This document shows, piece by piece, positions 53,946 through 63,746 of a stretch of DNA of 64,000 nt. The translations under genes and the position numbers were made by a program. The stretch spans positions 23,227 through 87,226 of the forward strand of contig CBIHOV010000036.1 of the NCBI GenBank assembly GCA_966211765.1, given 5' to 3'. Source of the stretch: Paraflavitalea sp966211765 (GTDB taxonomy: Bacteria; Bacteroidota; Bacteroidia; Chitinophagales; Chitinophagaceae). The notes under the pieces are model-generated. The model searched no databases and was not told the origin of the DNA. It saw only the letters and a list, made by a program, of their open reading frames with translations. The number at the start of each line of letters is the position of its first letter. Position 1 is the first letter of the stretch.

Positions 53946-55136
53946 ATGAACACAAAAAATCAATTGCTCGCTATTGCCACCATCGCGCTGACCTTTGCGG
54001 TGACAGGCTGTAAGAAAAAAACGATCGATGACATCCAATCGAACGATAAGGTTTTCAGTCCACAGCTGTTCAAGCAAAATATTATTACTGCTTTGGGCAA
54101 GCGAACGGTCGGTTATACTTTTATGATCAACCACCAAGGTAAATGGGCCGATAGTGCCGCACGCGGCTTTGCCCGTATGAGCCAGGACGGCGCTATTCCA
54201 CACAGTGTGTACAAAGAAATGAATATTGCCAGTGTCACCAAATGGCTTACCGCCGTTGGCGCCCTGAAACTGCTGGACTATAAACAGATCAAACCAGAAG
54301 ACTCTATTTACAAATGGCTGCCCAAATCATGGGCCCTGGGCAATAAGGTGAAGTCGATCACTTTTCACCAGTTGCTTACGCACAAAGCCGGGCTCACAAC
54401 GGATGATATCCGCTATGGCACGGATTACAATTCCTTAAAAACCTGCATTGCCGCCGGTGTAGTGAACGAAGCAAAGGGATACAATTACAGCAACGTGAAT
54501 TTTGCGCTTTTCCGCATTATGTTTACGTACATCAATGACAAGGCAGGTGCACTCAATACAGAGGCTTATAACCTGGCCAATAAAGACACGGCTAATTTTG
54601 CTGAATACCTGGCCGTGCGTTATACACAAATAATGCAAAACCTGGTATTCACACCTTCAGAAACCGGCCTGGCCCTTTGTACGCCGGAAGACCGGTCGAA
54701 AGTAACGTTGATGTATAATGAAACTGCTTCCGGTGCGGCCGGCAGGGAACTGGGTGACTGGAAACTGGTGGCCGGCGGCGGGGGATACTATCTATCTGCC
54801 TTCCAGGTAGCGAAAGTAATGGCCTATGTATTTCACTCGGAAAAAGTGCTAACGAAGGCGCAGCAGGAAGTATTGCTGAGCAACCGGTATGGCCTGGATA
54901 GTGAAGATGGACCCAATACCAGCAAGGGACAATCTTATGGCAAAGACGGCGCCCTGATGAATGATGCCAATAGCAATGGCAAGGCTGATAATCCCGACCC
55001 GGGCTTGCAAACCTTGATCATGAAATTTCCCGGTGATGTAGAACTGGTATTCTTTACGAATGCGTTGAATGACGGATTTACATTCTATACCACCATTATG
55101 AAAAATGCTTACGAGGATGCCTGGATAAAACCATAA
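53946..55136 (+). CDS. Serine hydrolase lipoprotein, beta-lactamase fold
   Basis: 396 aa from the ATG at 53946. Lipobox AVTGC puts the lipidated Cys at 22, followed by KKKTID. The catalytic SxxK reads SVTK in NIASVTKWLTAVG, and YNYSNVNF gives the Tyr-x-Asn motif. It is probably surface-exposed or periplasmic on the outer membrane. Substrate unknown. Its 3' end overlaps the convergent GNAT gene by 28 bases. Confidence 0.85.
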   Translation: MNTKNQLLAIATIALTFAVTGCKKKTIDDIQSNDKVFSPQLFKQNIITALGKRTVGYTFMINHQGKWADSAARGFARMSQDGAIPHSVYKEMNIASVTKWLTAVGALKLLDYKQIKPEDSIYKWLPKSWALGNKVKSITFHQLLTHKAGLTTDDIRYGTDYNSLKTCIAAGVVNEAKGYNYSNVNFALFRIMFTYINDKAGALNTEAYNLANKDTANFAEYLAVRYTQIMQNLVFTPSETGLALCTPEDRSKVTLMYNETASGAAGRELGDWKLVAGGGGYYLSAFQVAKVMAYVFHSEKVLTKAQQEVLLSNRYGLDSEDGPNTSKGQSYGKDGALMNDANSNGKADNPDPGLQTLIMKFPGDVELVFFTNALNDGFTFYTTIMKNAYEDAWIKP

Positions 55137-55471
55137 TCCAGTTCCATAAACAATGCGCCCGGCAACGTGTTCTGATTGTACCGGGGTATATCATAAAAGC
55201 CAAGGGAATAATACAACTGGTGTGCCTTTTTCATGGCAGGATGGGTGTCGAGCCACATCTTTTTATACCCGAGGCTTTTACCTTTTCCCAGGATGTGCTG
55301 CGCCAGGCGCATCCCAAGGGAAGCACCCCGTAGCATTGGCCGCACATATAGACGCTTCATTTCACAGATATCTCCGGTCAGCTTTCTGAGGCATACAATA
55401 CCGATATATTTCTGATCAGTGGCTGCCAGTAATAAGGCGCCGTAAAAGTGATGCACCAGCGTCAGGACCAT
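55109..55471 (-). CDS. GNAT-family N-acetyltransferase, N-terminally short
   Basis: 120 aa. The central fold is clear: GALLLAATDQKYIGIVCLRK, MKRLYVRPMLRGASLG (acetyl-CoA loop) and HQLYYSLGFYDIP. Family members are usually 150-165 aa, so the first strand and helices are missing. In the upstream frame only ten codons precede a TGA, so a longer start is not available. It may be a truncated or frameshifted gene, or a short natural variant. Confidence 0.6.
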   Translation of the reverse strand: MVLTLVHHFYGALLLAATDQKYIGIVCLRKLTGDICEMKRLYVRPMLRGASLGMRLAQHILGKGKSLGYKKMWLDTHPAMKKAHQLYYSLGFYDIPRYNQNTLPGALFMELDYGFIQASS

Positions 55472-55518
55472 CGTGTCAACTGACCAGCTATATTGGGTCC
55501 ATCAAGGTCCGGCATGTG

Positions 55519-55830
55519 ATGTGGAAGAAAGCTTGCCTGACAGTGTTCCTGCTCATTTCGTTGTTATTTTCAGTAGCAGCGATTGGGATGTATGAAGAGG
55601 GATATAATCATGTGTTAAAAAATATCCTTTATTTCAGCGGTGTCCCAACGCACACACTGGACCAGATGTATGTTTCTATTTATGAATTGCCTGACAACTT
55701 TATTTTTGAGTTGACGGGTATCGCGCAATTCTTTACAGGGATCATGACGGGGATTGTACTGGCGGCTTCGCTTGCGGCAGTCGTTAATACGCGGTTGATC
55801 ATTTGGCCGGTCCCACATCCCATAGCCTGA
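55519..55830 (+). CDS. Hypothetical two-span membrane protein
   Basis: 103 aa from the ATG at 55519 (MWKKACLTVFLLISLLFSV), with a second hydrophobic segment near 70-90 (FFTGIMTGIVLAASLAAVV). It has no recognised motif and ends in a Pro-rich tail. No downstream terminator was seen. Function unknown; the reading frame is clean but the codon pattern gives only moderate support. Confidence 0.5.
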   Translation: MWKKACLTVFLLISLLFSVAAIGMYEEGYNHVLKNILYFSGVPTHTLDQMYVSIYELPDNFIFELTGIAQFFTGIMTGIVLAASLAAVVNTRLIIWPVPHPIA

Positions 55831-55993
55831 TAGATAATGTACAGGCGGGCTCCCCAATCAATACCCCCGGGAATAAGAATCGAATCCATACTGATTAAAA
55901 TCATGAGCACGATTGATCATTTTCATAAAAGGTATTATTAGGTCAAATTAACTTTATTGCAAAGAGATTTATAAAATTCTAAAAAAACATTTC

Positions 55994-56149
55994 ATGGGTA
56001 ATTTACTTTATGTCATTGCGGTCATTCTGATAATAGGGTGGCTGCTGGGATTCTTTGCATTTCATGTAGGAGGTATTATTCATCTTCTCCTGGTGATTGC
56101 TGTTATTGTAATATTAGTAAGGATCATACAGGGCAGGAAAATCGGGTAG
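55994..56149 (+). CDS. lmo0937-type 51-aa membrane peptide
   Basis: 51 aa: a hydrophobic peptide with two spans (LLYVIAVILIIGWLLGFF and IIHLLLVIAVIVILV) ending RIIQGRKIG. Length, GW turn and GGIIH are characteristic of the lmo0937 family of tiny membrane proteins, often stress-induced. The start ATG at 55994 lies in an A/T-rich upstream region. Exact function unknown. Confidence 0.75.
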   Translation: MGNLLYVIAVILIIGWLLGFFAFHVGGIIHLLLVIAVIVILVRIIQGRKIG

Positions 56150-56222
56150 GACTTAAAGTGAAATACGAAGATGCAGGTTGAAAATTCATTGAAAATCAAT
56201 GTTTCATTCAATAGTGAGCTTC

Positions 56223-56816
56223 ATGAAACTATACATCAAAAATATGGTATGTATACGTTGTATAATAATAGTAAGGGCCGAATTGTCTAGGCTTGGACTG
56301 AGTTATACATCTGTGGAACTGGGAGAAGCAGAGATCATCGAAAATATCTCTGCAGAGCAGCAGAAGCAGCTCCGGGCGGCGCTGTTGAAATGGGGTCTTG
56401 AATTAATGGAGAATAAAAGGAGCGTACTGGTACAAAAGATTAAGATCCTTATCATTGAACTGGTACATTACCGGGCGGAGCCATTCCCTTTAAAATTATC
56501 GGCATTTTTAAGTCAAAAATTAACGCACAACTACACCTATCTTGCCAACATTTTTTCGGAAGATCAAGGCATTTCGATCGAGCATTTTTACATTGGGCAT
56601 AAGATCGAGCGCGTAAAGGAACTGCTAATATATGATGAACTTTCTATCAATGAAATCGCCTTCAAGTTGAACTATAGCAGTGTAGCGCACCTCTGCACGC
56701 AGTTCAAGAATGTGACCGGGCTTACTACTTCAGCGTTCAAACGCTTAAAGACCAATAAACGCTATATGCTTGAAAGTATAGGAGAGGATAAAAGACCTGG
56801 GAAAGCTGCAGTTTAA
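56223..56816 (+). CDS. AraC-type regulator with N-terminal CxxC domain
   Basis: 197 aa from the ATG at 56223; earlier start at 56199 adds eight residues. Residues 1-60 are a small domain opening KNMVCIRC (Cys10, Cys13), like a heavy-metal-associated fold, and the C-terminal 100 residues are an AraC helix-turn-helix (SINEIAFKLNYSSVAHLCTQ). It is a common Bacteroidota architecture that may sense metal or thiol state. It lies 32 bases before the fatty acid desaturase gene, which it may control. Confidence 0.8.
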   Translation: MKLYIKNMVCIRCIIIVRAELSRLGLSYTSVELGEAEIIENISAEQQKQLRAALLKWGLELMENKRSVLVQKIKILIIELVHYRAEPFPLKLSAFLSQKLTHNYTYLANIFSEDQGISIEHFYIGHKIERVKELLIYDELSINEIAFKLNYSSVAHLCTQFKNVTGLTTSAFKRLKTNKRYMLESIGEDKRPGKAAV

Positions 56817-56848
56817 GGTAGCATTTTTTAAATAGACAATTACAAAGC

Positions 56849-57928
56849 ATGAAAACGATTAAGTTTGTCGCAGACGAATTGTGGCAAAAGCAATTTTCTT
56901 TGGCTGTTCGAAAAAATGTAAATAATTACTTTAAGGAGAAAGGGATTTCCACAAAGGGTGACTTCAGGTTAGTGATACAAACAATAGCTATGCTATCCTT
57001 GTACATTGTTCCGTTTGTACTAATTCTAACTACACCGGTAAGTTTATGGGTTGGGTTGTTGTTTGTATTGGTCATGGGAGTGGGTATGGCCGGGATCGGC
57101 ATGTGCGTTATGCATGATGCCGTACATGGTTCCTATTCAAACAAAGATTGGGTGAATAAATTAATGGGGGGAACCATGTACTTGCTTGGAAGCAATGTAT
57201 TTAACTGGAAAGTGCAACACAATATAATGCACCATGCATATACCAATATTGAAGGATTTGATGAAGATATAGCTTCTAAAGGCCCCATCCGGTTATCACA
57301 ATATGCACCTCTGAAAAAGGTTCATCGATATCAATATATAGACGCTTTTTTCTTTTACGGGTTCATGACCCTTCTAAAACTGACAAACGATTTTAGGCAA
57401 TTGGTCTTGTATAATAAAGAAGGTATTACAAAGAAATACCAAATCAATCCGACCTTGGAATATGTTAAAATGATCATCGTGAAACTGGTTTACCTATTTA
57501 TTTTCATAGGAGTTCCCATTTGGGTCACCCGGTTTGCCTGGTGGCAGGTTCTTCTAGGTTTTATCATTATGCATTGGACAGCAGGATGTATATTAAGCAC
57601 GATCTTCCAAATGGCGCATGTGGTGGAGGGAACGCAACAATTCAAAGCGGATGAAGATGGGATTATCCACACGGAATGGGCCGTTCATGAGTTAAGGACA
57701 ACTTCAGATTTTGCCAGAAACAACTTGCTTCTCAACTGGTATATCGGAGGTTTAAATTTTCAGATCGAACACCATTTATTTCCCAACATCTGTCATGTAC
57801 ATTACCGTGAAATTGCCCCTATCGTAGAGAAAACGGCACAAGAATTTGGCCTGCCCTATAATTTAAAACCTTCATTCCTGAAAGCACTGGGTTCCCATAT
57901 TCGCAGGTTAAAGGAATTAGGCCAATGA
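56849..57928 (+). CDS. Fatty acid desaturase (acyl-lipid/linoleoyl-CoA desaturase type)
   Basis: 359 aa with four hydrophobic segments and the three histidine boxes of the family: HDAVHG (89-94), HNIMHH (124-129) and QIEHH (305-309). No cytochrome b5 domain, so electrons come from a separate partner. It is expected to introduce a cis double bond into membrane fatty acids, linking it to membrane-fluidity control. It follows the CxxC-AraC gene closely and converges with the GH88/105 gene. Confidence 0.9.
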   Translation: MKTIKFVADELWQKQFSLAVRKNVNNYFKEKGISTKGDFRLVIQTIAMLSLYIVPFVLILTTPVSLWVGLLFVLVMGVGMAGIGMCVMHDAVHGSYSNKDWVNKLMGGTMYLLGSNVFNWKVQHNIMHHAYTNIEGFDEDIASKGPIRLSQYAPLKKVHRYQYIDAFFFYGFMTLLKLTNDFRQLVLYNKEGITKKYQINPTLEYVKMIIVKLVYLFIFIGVPIWVTRFAWWQVLLGFIIMHWTAGCILSTIFQMAHVVEGTQQFKADEDGIIHTEWAVHELRTTSDFARNNLLLNWYIGGLNFQIEHHLFPNICHVHYREIAPIVEKTAQEFGLPYNLKPSFLKALGSHIRRLKELGQ

Positions 57929-57961
57929 AGCGCTTTGAATATGTATCGTTTCTCTATAGTA

Positions 57962-59128
57962 CTATCGCAATTTAATAATTTCCGAACCTGCCAGCAGGAA
58001 AGCGCCTGCTCCATATACTTCATAACTCTCGGCATTGAAATTCCTTCTGGGATCGGCGCCAATGGGTTGTACCCAACCTACGCGGCCTTCAGGCGATACG
58101 AGGGTATTGAGTCCCAGCCAGGCTTTGCGGACCACGTTTTCATAGGTTGCTTTGTCCAATAAACCATGGTTGATACCCCAGGCCAGGGCGTAACAATAAA
58201 AGCCGGTACCACTGCCTTCGCCACCGGGATAGGAAGCGGGATCGAGGAGGGAAGCCCGCCATAATCCATCGGCTTGCTGCAGTGAAATAATCTTTTCAGC
58301 CATCTCTTTGTATAGCTGTTCATAAAATGGACGGGTAACATAATTGGCGGGTAACTCTTCGAGGATGCGTACCAGACCGCCCATTACCCAACCGTTGCCT
58401 CTTGACCAGAATACGGTGGTGCCATTCGCTTCTCTTTTGCCTTCGCCATTGGCATTGATGAGGTAGCTGGCATCGCGGGCAAACAGGTGTTGCTCCTTGT
58501 TGTACAGAAGATCGTAGGTTTGTTTGAACAGGGAGTCGTTCAAAGCGAAATAGGAAGGATCTTTTAAGTCAACGCCCAGTTTTACGATGGTAGGAGGCCC
58601 CATAAACAGGGCATCACACCACCACCACATCAGGCCTTTTTTTGATTCTGGTCCGGGTACGGTGCGCAGCTTTTGCACGGTATCGATGGTTGCCCTGATC
58701 ATTTGCGGATCGCCTTTGATGCGGCTGAGGTCGATATAGGTTTGTGAAATGGCGATGTCATCTGCATGGTCATAGCGGCGACCTGGTTGCCAGGACGTGC
58801 GTTGGCCCAGGGCCATTAATGAATCAAGGATCTTACGGGAGCCGGTGGTCTTATAAGCTGCCACCACGCCGGCATAAAAGGCCCCATTGGTCCAATCGGT
58901 GGGTGTATGCTTTGGATGGTTGAGCTGCCAGTCGGTTACCAGCTGCATGGTCTTCTTAATGTAGCGTGGTTTAAAGACCTCTCCAGCAATTACTGCTGTG
59001 GTATCCCTGTTTCTGCCGGATGCGCTGATGGGCTTTTGTGCGCAGTGAGCGGACATGATTAAGACAGGAATGACCCAAATCATTCTCCTATTCGATCGGC
59101 CAATTCTTGTAAGTCTATTCTGTTTCAT
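57962..59128 (-). CDS. Glycoside hydrolase family 88/105, unsaturated rhamnogalacturonyl/glucuronyl hydrolase
   Basis: 388 aa with a signal peptide (IWVIPVLIMSAHC, possibly lipidated). The (alpha/alpha)6-barrel motifs YDHADDIAISQTYIDL and LMWWWCDALFMGPPTI, with WSRGNGWVMGGL later, match YteR/GH105-type enzymes that hydrolyse unsaturated uronic acids released by lyases. It probably trims pectin-like or ulvan-type oligosaccharides. No lyase is seen next to it. It has its own possible promoter at 59199-59206. Confidence 0.88.
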   Translation of the reverse strand: MKQNRLTRIGRSNRRMIWVIPVLIMSAHCAQKPISASGRNRDTTAVIAGEVFKPRYIKKTMQLVTDWQLNHPKHTPTDWTNGAFYAGVVAAYKTTGSRKILDSLMALGQRTSWQPGRRYDHADDIAISQTYIDLSRIKGDPQMIRATIDTVQKLRTVPGPESKKGLMWWWCDALFMGPPTIVKLGVDLKDPSYFALNDSLFKQTYDLLYNKEQHLFARDASYLINANGEGKREANGTTVFWSRGNGWVMGGLVRILEELPANYVTRPFYEQLYKEMAEKIISLQQADGLWRASLLDPASYPGGEGSGTGFYCYALAWGINHGLLDKATYENVVRKAWLGLNTLVSPEGRVGWVQPIGADPRRNFNAESYEVYGAGAFLLAGSEIIKLR

Positions 59129-59198
59129 ATGCTTTCGTTGTTTTTTGCAGGAACTGCTTGCTTTTTCGTTGTTCAGGAATGTAGTGGCAAAATGCTAC

Positions 59199-59206
59199 CA
59201 AATATA
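59199..59206 (-). promoter_or_regulatory. -7 box TATATTTG for the GH88/105 gene
   Basis: On the minus strand TATATTTG lies about 70 bases upstream of the ATG at 59128. No TTG lies at exactly 19 bases further, so this is a partial match. Confidence 0.4.
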
Positions 59207-59240
59207 ATTGTTTCCTGTTGACGAGGCGGCAGCATTTCTC

Positions 59241-62200
59241 CTACTCCTTCACGATGGTGCGGTTGATCACTTCGCCGGTTCCTACATTCAATACCCGGAT
59301 GATGTACAGGCCTGCGTTGAGTTGGCGCAAGTCCATTACACAACTGGTGCGGAACAATCCCTGGCTTTTTATCTGTCTTCCATGCAGATCGAAAACGGTG
59401 GCGGTAAAGCGGGCGGCGTTGCCGGTAAACCGGATGGTCACCTCCTTTTGCACGGGGTTGGGTGCAATGATCATGCTATTGCCCCAGGCCGGTTCATTAA
59501 TGGCTGTAACGCCATGATAAAACGGTTTGGACAGGCCTGGTTTACAATCATAAAACGACACTTTTACGGTGTATACGCCCGGCGATGGCGGCAACAAGAT
59601 ATTGTTCACGGCCCCGGGTATGGCTACACCGTCGAGGTACCATTGGTTGCCCGAGGTGGACGATGAATAGAGTAAACCTCCATAGAAGGTAATTTGCGGA
59701 ATGGGTATGATCCATACTTGTACGGAAAGGGGGATGGACTTCGCTTCGCAGAACCCGTTTACCTGACGCGCTACATAGAAACCACTTTCTTTTACTTTGA
59801 TGGATTGGGTGTTAGCACCCGGTATGAGGACATCGTTATTGAACCATTCGTTTCCGGTTGGTACAGAGGAAGTGAGTATCACGGAATCTCCGCCGCAAAA
59901 GCCAACGGGACCCGAAGCAGTGACCACGGGTTTAGGTGGCGCAGTGTTGACCTGTGTCTTTACGGTGTCGAAGGCTTTGCAACCACCGGGGGCGGTGACC
60001 ACCAGGTAATAGCTTGTATTGACTGTAGGGTAGGCAGTTGGCCTTGCCTCGCTGGAGTAAAACCCGGCGGGGTTGGAGGTCCAGCTATAGGTATTGCTGC
60101 CGGTAGCTTCGGTACCCAGGTAGGTGTAACCCGGTGCACAAACGTTTCTGTCGACGCCTGCATTGGCCGGAGGCAGGGGAGTCATATAGACCTTCACGGT
60201 ATCGCGGGCAATGCATAGCCCGTTGTTGGCGGTGAGGATATAGTCGGTTTCGTAGCGGTTGGGCGATACTACAGGGTTTGAAATGGCTGAAGTGAATCCC
60301 GCCGGCAGGGAAGTCCAGGAGTAAGTATGACCGGCAACAGCGGTCATGCCGATCTGCCGGGTGCTGTCTTTGCAGACCCAGCCATCGACGCCTGCATTGA
60401 CTGGGAGTGCGGGGCCGGCCACGGTAACGCGCATGGTATCTTTCGTTGTGCAGCCGTAAGGATCGGTGACTGCCACATAATAATCTGTGGTTACAGCGGT
60501 ACTCACGATGGGCATTGCCTCGCTGGAGTGATAATTACCGGCCGATGATGTCCAGGCATAGGTATGGTCCAGTGCATCGATGTATCCTAATTGAACAGGC
60601 TGTGACATGCAGATGCTGGTATCCTTACCGGCCAGTATGCTTTGCCCCAGTAGATTGCGGAAGACATATAGTCTGTCTCTTTCGCCGATCAGGTCGGGCT
60701 TTCCATCATTGTCGAGGTCTGCAATGGCTATGCTGTTGTGCGTCCCTCCAATGATCAGGTTGTATCTCACTACGGCTTGCAGGGAGATATTGCCTGGTGT
60801 GCTGTAATTCTTCATCAGGGTAGCGCCATTAAAGCCACCGGAGGCAAACATATCGATCTTGCCATCGCCATCCAGGTCGGTGAGCTTCACCTTATAGGCG
60901 CTGCCGTTTGTAGTAAAGTTGACGGGATCGGCAAAGGACATATTGCCTGGTGTACTTTTATTTCTGTAGATGGCGATATTGGGTATGCTGGCCCCATAAT
61001 AAGTGAGGTCATACACCCACACAATGTCGAGCTTGCCGTCTCCATCCATATCGCCGAGGGCGCCGTCGGTATGCGCGCCTCCTTTGTGTGGTATGAGGGT
61101 GCGCTCAAAGGATATCTTTCCCAGGGTGCTGGTATTGCGTAAGATCGAAAAATCGTATCCACCCATATTGGTATTTCCTCCATCGGTTACGAAGAGGTCG
61201 GGCTTGCCATCTCCATCCAGGTCGCCCGGATTCACGCGGGAGTCGTTCCAACCTATGGGCACGATAATGGCTGGTTCAAAGGCAATCTGCCCCGGCAAGC
61301 TGATGTTACGGTAAATGGAAATAAAGCTTACACTCGCCTGGGCGTTTATCACTACCAAATCGGGTTTGCCATCGCTGTCGAGGTCATGCAGCAGGGTATT
61401 GTAGGGATTGTTCGGCGACTGCAGGGTAATAGCGGTGTCGAATACAATGGCGCCAACGCTGCTCTTGTTCCTGTAGATGGAGACGCTATTGTGCCAGTAA
61501 TTTGTGGAAACCATGTCCTGCCTGCCATCTCCGTCGAGGTCGCCAAAGTTTACGCTGCCGATGCCCGCACCCGCTGATTCCTTGTAAAATACCTTTTCAA
61601 ATTCAATGGCGCCTTGCTGGCTCTTATTGCGAATAACAGATAAGCCGGAAGAGGAGGGTACACCCAGATCGATCTTTCCGTCACCATCCAGGTCGGCAAC
61701 ACCTAAAGAATTGGCGGAGGCGTGCAGCAGGTCGGGAAGAATGGTTTGTGCCGAGAAGGTATAGTCGGTAATGCCACAGGCAGCCGGGAAGGTAACGCTG
61801 AAGAATTGCCGGGAATGAGCGATGTGGTTATTGACTGTTACGGTGACTGGTGCGTAGGCAGCACCGGTTGGCACTTTTACGGTCAGCTGGCTCGTAGTGG
61901 CTGATAGTATGGTGGCTTTAACGTCGCCAAATAATACCAGGTTCTCTGCTGCTGTGGCGCCGAAATTGGTACCGGTGATGGTGATGGTGGCGCCTATGGG
62001 GGCAAATATGGGTGAGAGGTTGGTGATGACGGGTGGTGGATAGGTTATAAAACCGGCGAGTGATCCGGCGCCGGTGGCGGAGGTGACCTTTACCTCCCCA
62101 TTGCCTCCCGCACCTACCACGGCCACGATTTTCGTAAGGGATTGTACGGTATAGGAGCTGGCAGGTATTCCTCCAAAATAAACGCCGGATACGCCGGCAA

Positions 62201-63575
62201 AGAAATTGCCCGTAATGGTGACGGTGGTTCCCGGCGCTGCCAGGGTGGGCGTGAAGGCATTGACCTGGGGAGCGGGGTAGGGTAGGGCATTAAAATATTG
62301 CACGCTTTCGGTGGTATCGCTGCCGGTGCTGTTGAGCACGATCAGCTTCACGGTATCGAAGGCGCGGTAAATATCGTGCAGGTAGGAGCCATGGTACCCG
62401 GTGCCAGCCGGTACACCGTTCACGATCCATTGGTATTGGTAATTGGTTTTAGAGTAATTGGTCAATTTCACCATATTGGCGACGTACATGCCGGTGGTAT
62501 CGATCCGGAAAAATGCCTGGGGCAAAGGGGTGCCGCCAGGGTTGGTATTGATCTCGAGCAGACCATGACCGCCACCGGCCCACAGGCGGTTCTCATCCCA
62601 TAGCTGCAGGTCGTTGTACGTGTAGCCCAAATAAGTGACGTTGTTGTCGCGCGGCATAGGTTCCCATATCCTGCCCGAATCGGTTGTTTTGTAGAAGGTA
62701 AATTCTTCTCCCAGGGCAAAGCCTGTGTTGTCGTTGATAAACTTCATCGAATGGGCTTTGATGCCGCCTGTTTGGGAGGTATTGGTCTTCTCAACCCAGC
62801 TGGCGCCGCCATTGCTGGTGTAGAAAATCTTACTGTCTACATTTGCCCAGGCTTTGGTGGCGGTGAGGAAACTGACAGCGGTCAATTTGCCTGCGGGGGC
62901 CAGCTGCAGTTGCCAGGAAGCGCCTCCGTCGACGGTTTTATAGAGAAAGCCCGGTGTTGGTTGTTTACAGACGGCCACGATGTTGTTGTTGTCGATGACT
63001 TCGAGGTTGTCGAAGCGGAAGTTGGCTTTGGTACTGTTTACAGTCCAGCTGAGGCCTTTATCGGTTGTTTTTAATATCCTGTCTGCATCCACAGCAAAGC
63101 CGGTGTTGCCATTGCCTGGAAAAACCATATCAGTGATCCAGCTATAGGGCCGGAGGGGATCGAACTGGTTGTGAAAAACCAGTGAAAAGGTTTGGCCGCC
63201 ATCGGTGGAGCGCAGGATGGCGGGCACCAGGCCATAATCGCCATAGGCGATCAGGTTGTTTTGGTCGAATGCTTTTACGCCGCTGATCCCAAAGCCAAAG
63301 GTGAGGTTAACGCCGTAGCCGTTGTAATTCACATTGGATAGGGTGATGTACTTTTTTGTAAACGTGCGTCCACTATCGGCGGTAAAGCCGATCCAGTCCC
63401 TGAATGCGACATAACCCTGGGCGGGGGTATAAAAGCTGATCTTGCGGATCTCGTTGGCTGGTTCCAGTTCGTCTATATAAAGCTTGCGCATCTGGGCAGT
63501 AGCTGAGGAAGGGGCGAACAGGCTTGCAATGAATGTTGCGGCACAAAGTAAGGGGCACAGCGCTCTAAAAAACAT
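59241..63575 (-). CDS. Giant T9SS surface protein with propeller, IPT/TIG, FG-GAP and Ig-like repeats
   Basis: 1444 aa with a signal peptide (residues 1-28 ending SSATAQ). About 30-350 is a BNR/Ycf48-like propeller (GLSWTVNSTKANFRFDNLEV); 430-600 has two IPT/TIG domains (ITNLSPIFAPIGATITITGT); 600-980 has FG-GAP/VCBS repeats with DLDGDGKxD Ca-binding cores; 1000-1350 has repeated Ig-like modules with YAWTSSAGNYHSSEAMP units; 1370-1444 is the type IX sorting domain (IIAPNPVQKEVTIRF to the end). Probably an adhesin or matrix-associated surface protein. It has no enzyme motif that I recognise. Confidence 0.85.
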   Translation of the reverse strand: MFFRALCPLLCAATFIASLFAPSSATAQMRKLYIDELEPANEIRKISFYTPAQGYVAFRDWIGFTADSGRTFTKKYITLSNVNYNGYGVNLTFGFGISGVKAFDQNNLIAYGDYGLVPAILRSTDGGQTFSLVFHNQFDPLRPYSWITDMVFPGNGNTGFAVDADRILKTTDKGLSWTVNSTKANFRFDNLEVIDNNNIVAVCKQPTPGFLYKTVDGGASWQLQLAPAGKLTAVSFLTATKAWANVDSKIFYTSNGGASWVEKTNTSQTGGIKAHSMKFINDNTGFALGEEFTFYKTTDSGRIWEPMPRDNNVTYLGYTYNDLQLWDENRLWAGGGHGLLEINTNPGGTPLPQAFFRIDTTGMYVANMVKLTNYSKTNYQYQWIVNGVPAGTGYHGSYLHDIYRAFDTVKLIVLNSTGSDTTESVQYFNALPYPAPQVNAFTPTLAAPGTTVTITGNFFAGVSGVYFGGIPASSYTVQSLTKIVAVVGAGGNGEVKVTSATGAGSLAGFITYPPPVITNLSPIFAPIGATITITGTNFGATAAENLVLFGDVKATILSATTSQLTVKVPTGAAYAPVTVTVNNHIAHSRQFFSVTFPAACGITDYTFSAQTILPDLLHASANSLGVADLDGDGKIDLGVPSSSGLSVIRNKSQQGAIEFEKVFYKESAGAGIGSVNFGDLDGDGRQDMVSTNYWHNSVSIYRNKSSVGAIVFDTAITLQSPNNPYNTLLHDLDSDGKPDLVVINAQASVSFISIYRNISLPGQIAFEPAIIVPIGWNDSRVNPGDLDGDGKPDLFVTDGGNTNMGGYDFSILRNTSTLGKISFERTLIPHKGGAHTDGALGDMDGDGKLDIVWVYDLTYYGASIPNIAIYRNKSTPGNMSFADPVNFTTNGSAYKVKLTDLDGDGKIDMFASGGFNGATLMKNYSTPGNISLQAVVRYNLIIGGTHNSIAIADLDNDGKPDLIGERDRLYVFRNLLGQSILAGKDTSICMSQPVQLGYIDALDHTYAWTSSAGNYHSSEAMPIVSTAVTTDYYVAVTDPYGCTTKDTMRVTVAGPALPVNAGVDGWVCKDSTRQIGMTAVAGHTYSWTSLPAGFTSAISNPVVSPNRYETDYILTANNGLCIARDTVKVYMTPLPPANAGVDRNVCAPGYTYLGTEATGSNTYSWTSNPAGFYSSEARPTAYPTVNTSYYLVVTAPGGCKAFDTVKTQVNTAPPKPVVTASGPVGFCGGDSVILTSSVPTGNEWFNNDVLIPGANTQSIKVKESGFYVARQVNGFCEAKSIPLSVQVWIIPIPQITFYGGLLYSSSTSGNQWYLDGVAIPGAVNNILLPPSPGVYTVKVSFYDCKPGLSKPFYHGVTAINEPAWGNSMIIAPNPVQKEVTIRFTGNAARFTATVFDLHGRQIKSQGLFRTSCVMDLRQLNAGLYIIRVLNVGTGEVINRTIVKE

Positions 63576-63679
63576 GCGGGTTAGGGATTTCGGTTAACGA
63601 AAATACCCTAACGCTGAAATAAGGTAAATATTACCATAAACAACAAACGTCGATGACGCTGAACAGGCTGGCAAGCAAT

Positions 63680-63712
63680 AAAAAAGGGAGCGTGTGGAAA
63701 CACGACTCCCTA
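63680..63712 (-). terminator. Terminator of the window-end gene
   Basis: GGGAGCGTGT and ACACGACTCCC pair with one bulged A around GGAA, and the minus-strand 3' side is T-rich (TTTTTTATT). It follows the partial sterol-desaturase gene and precedes the giant surface protein on the same strand. Confidence 0.7.
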
Positions 63713-63746
63713 TGGTAACTAAACGGGAAGAGTTACCGTAGCATTT

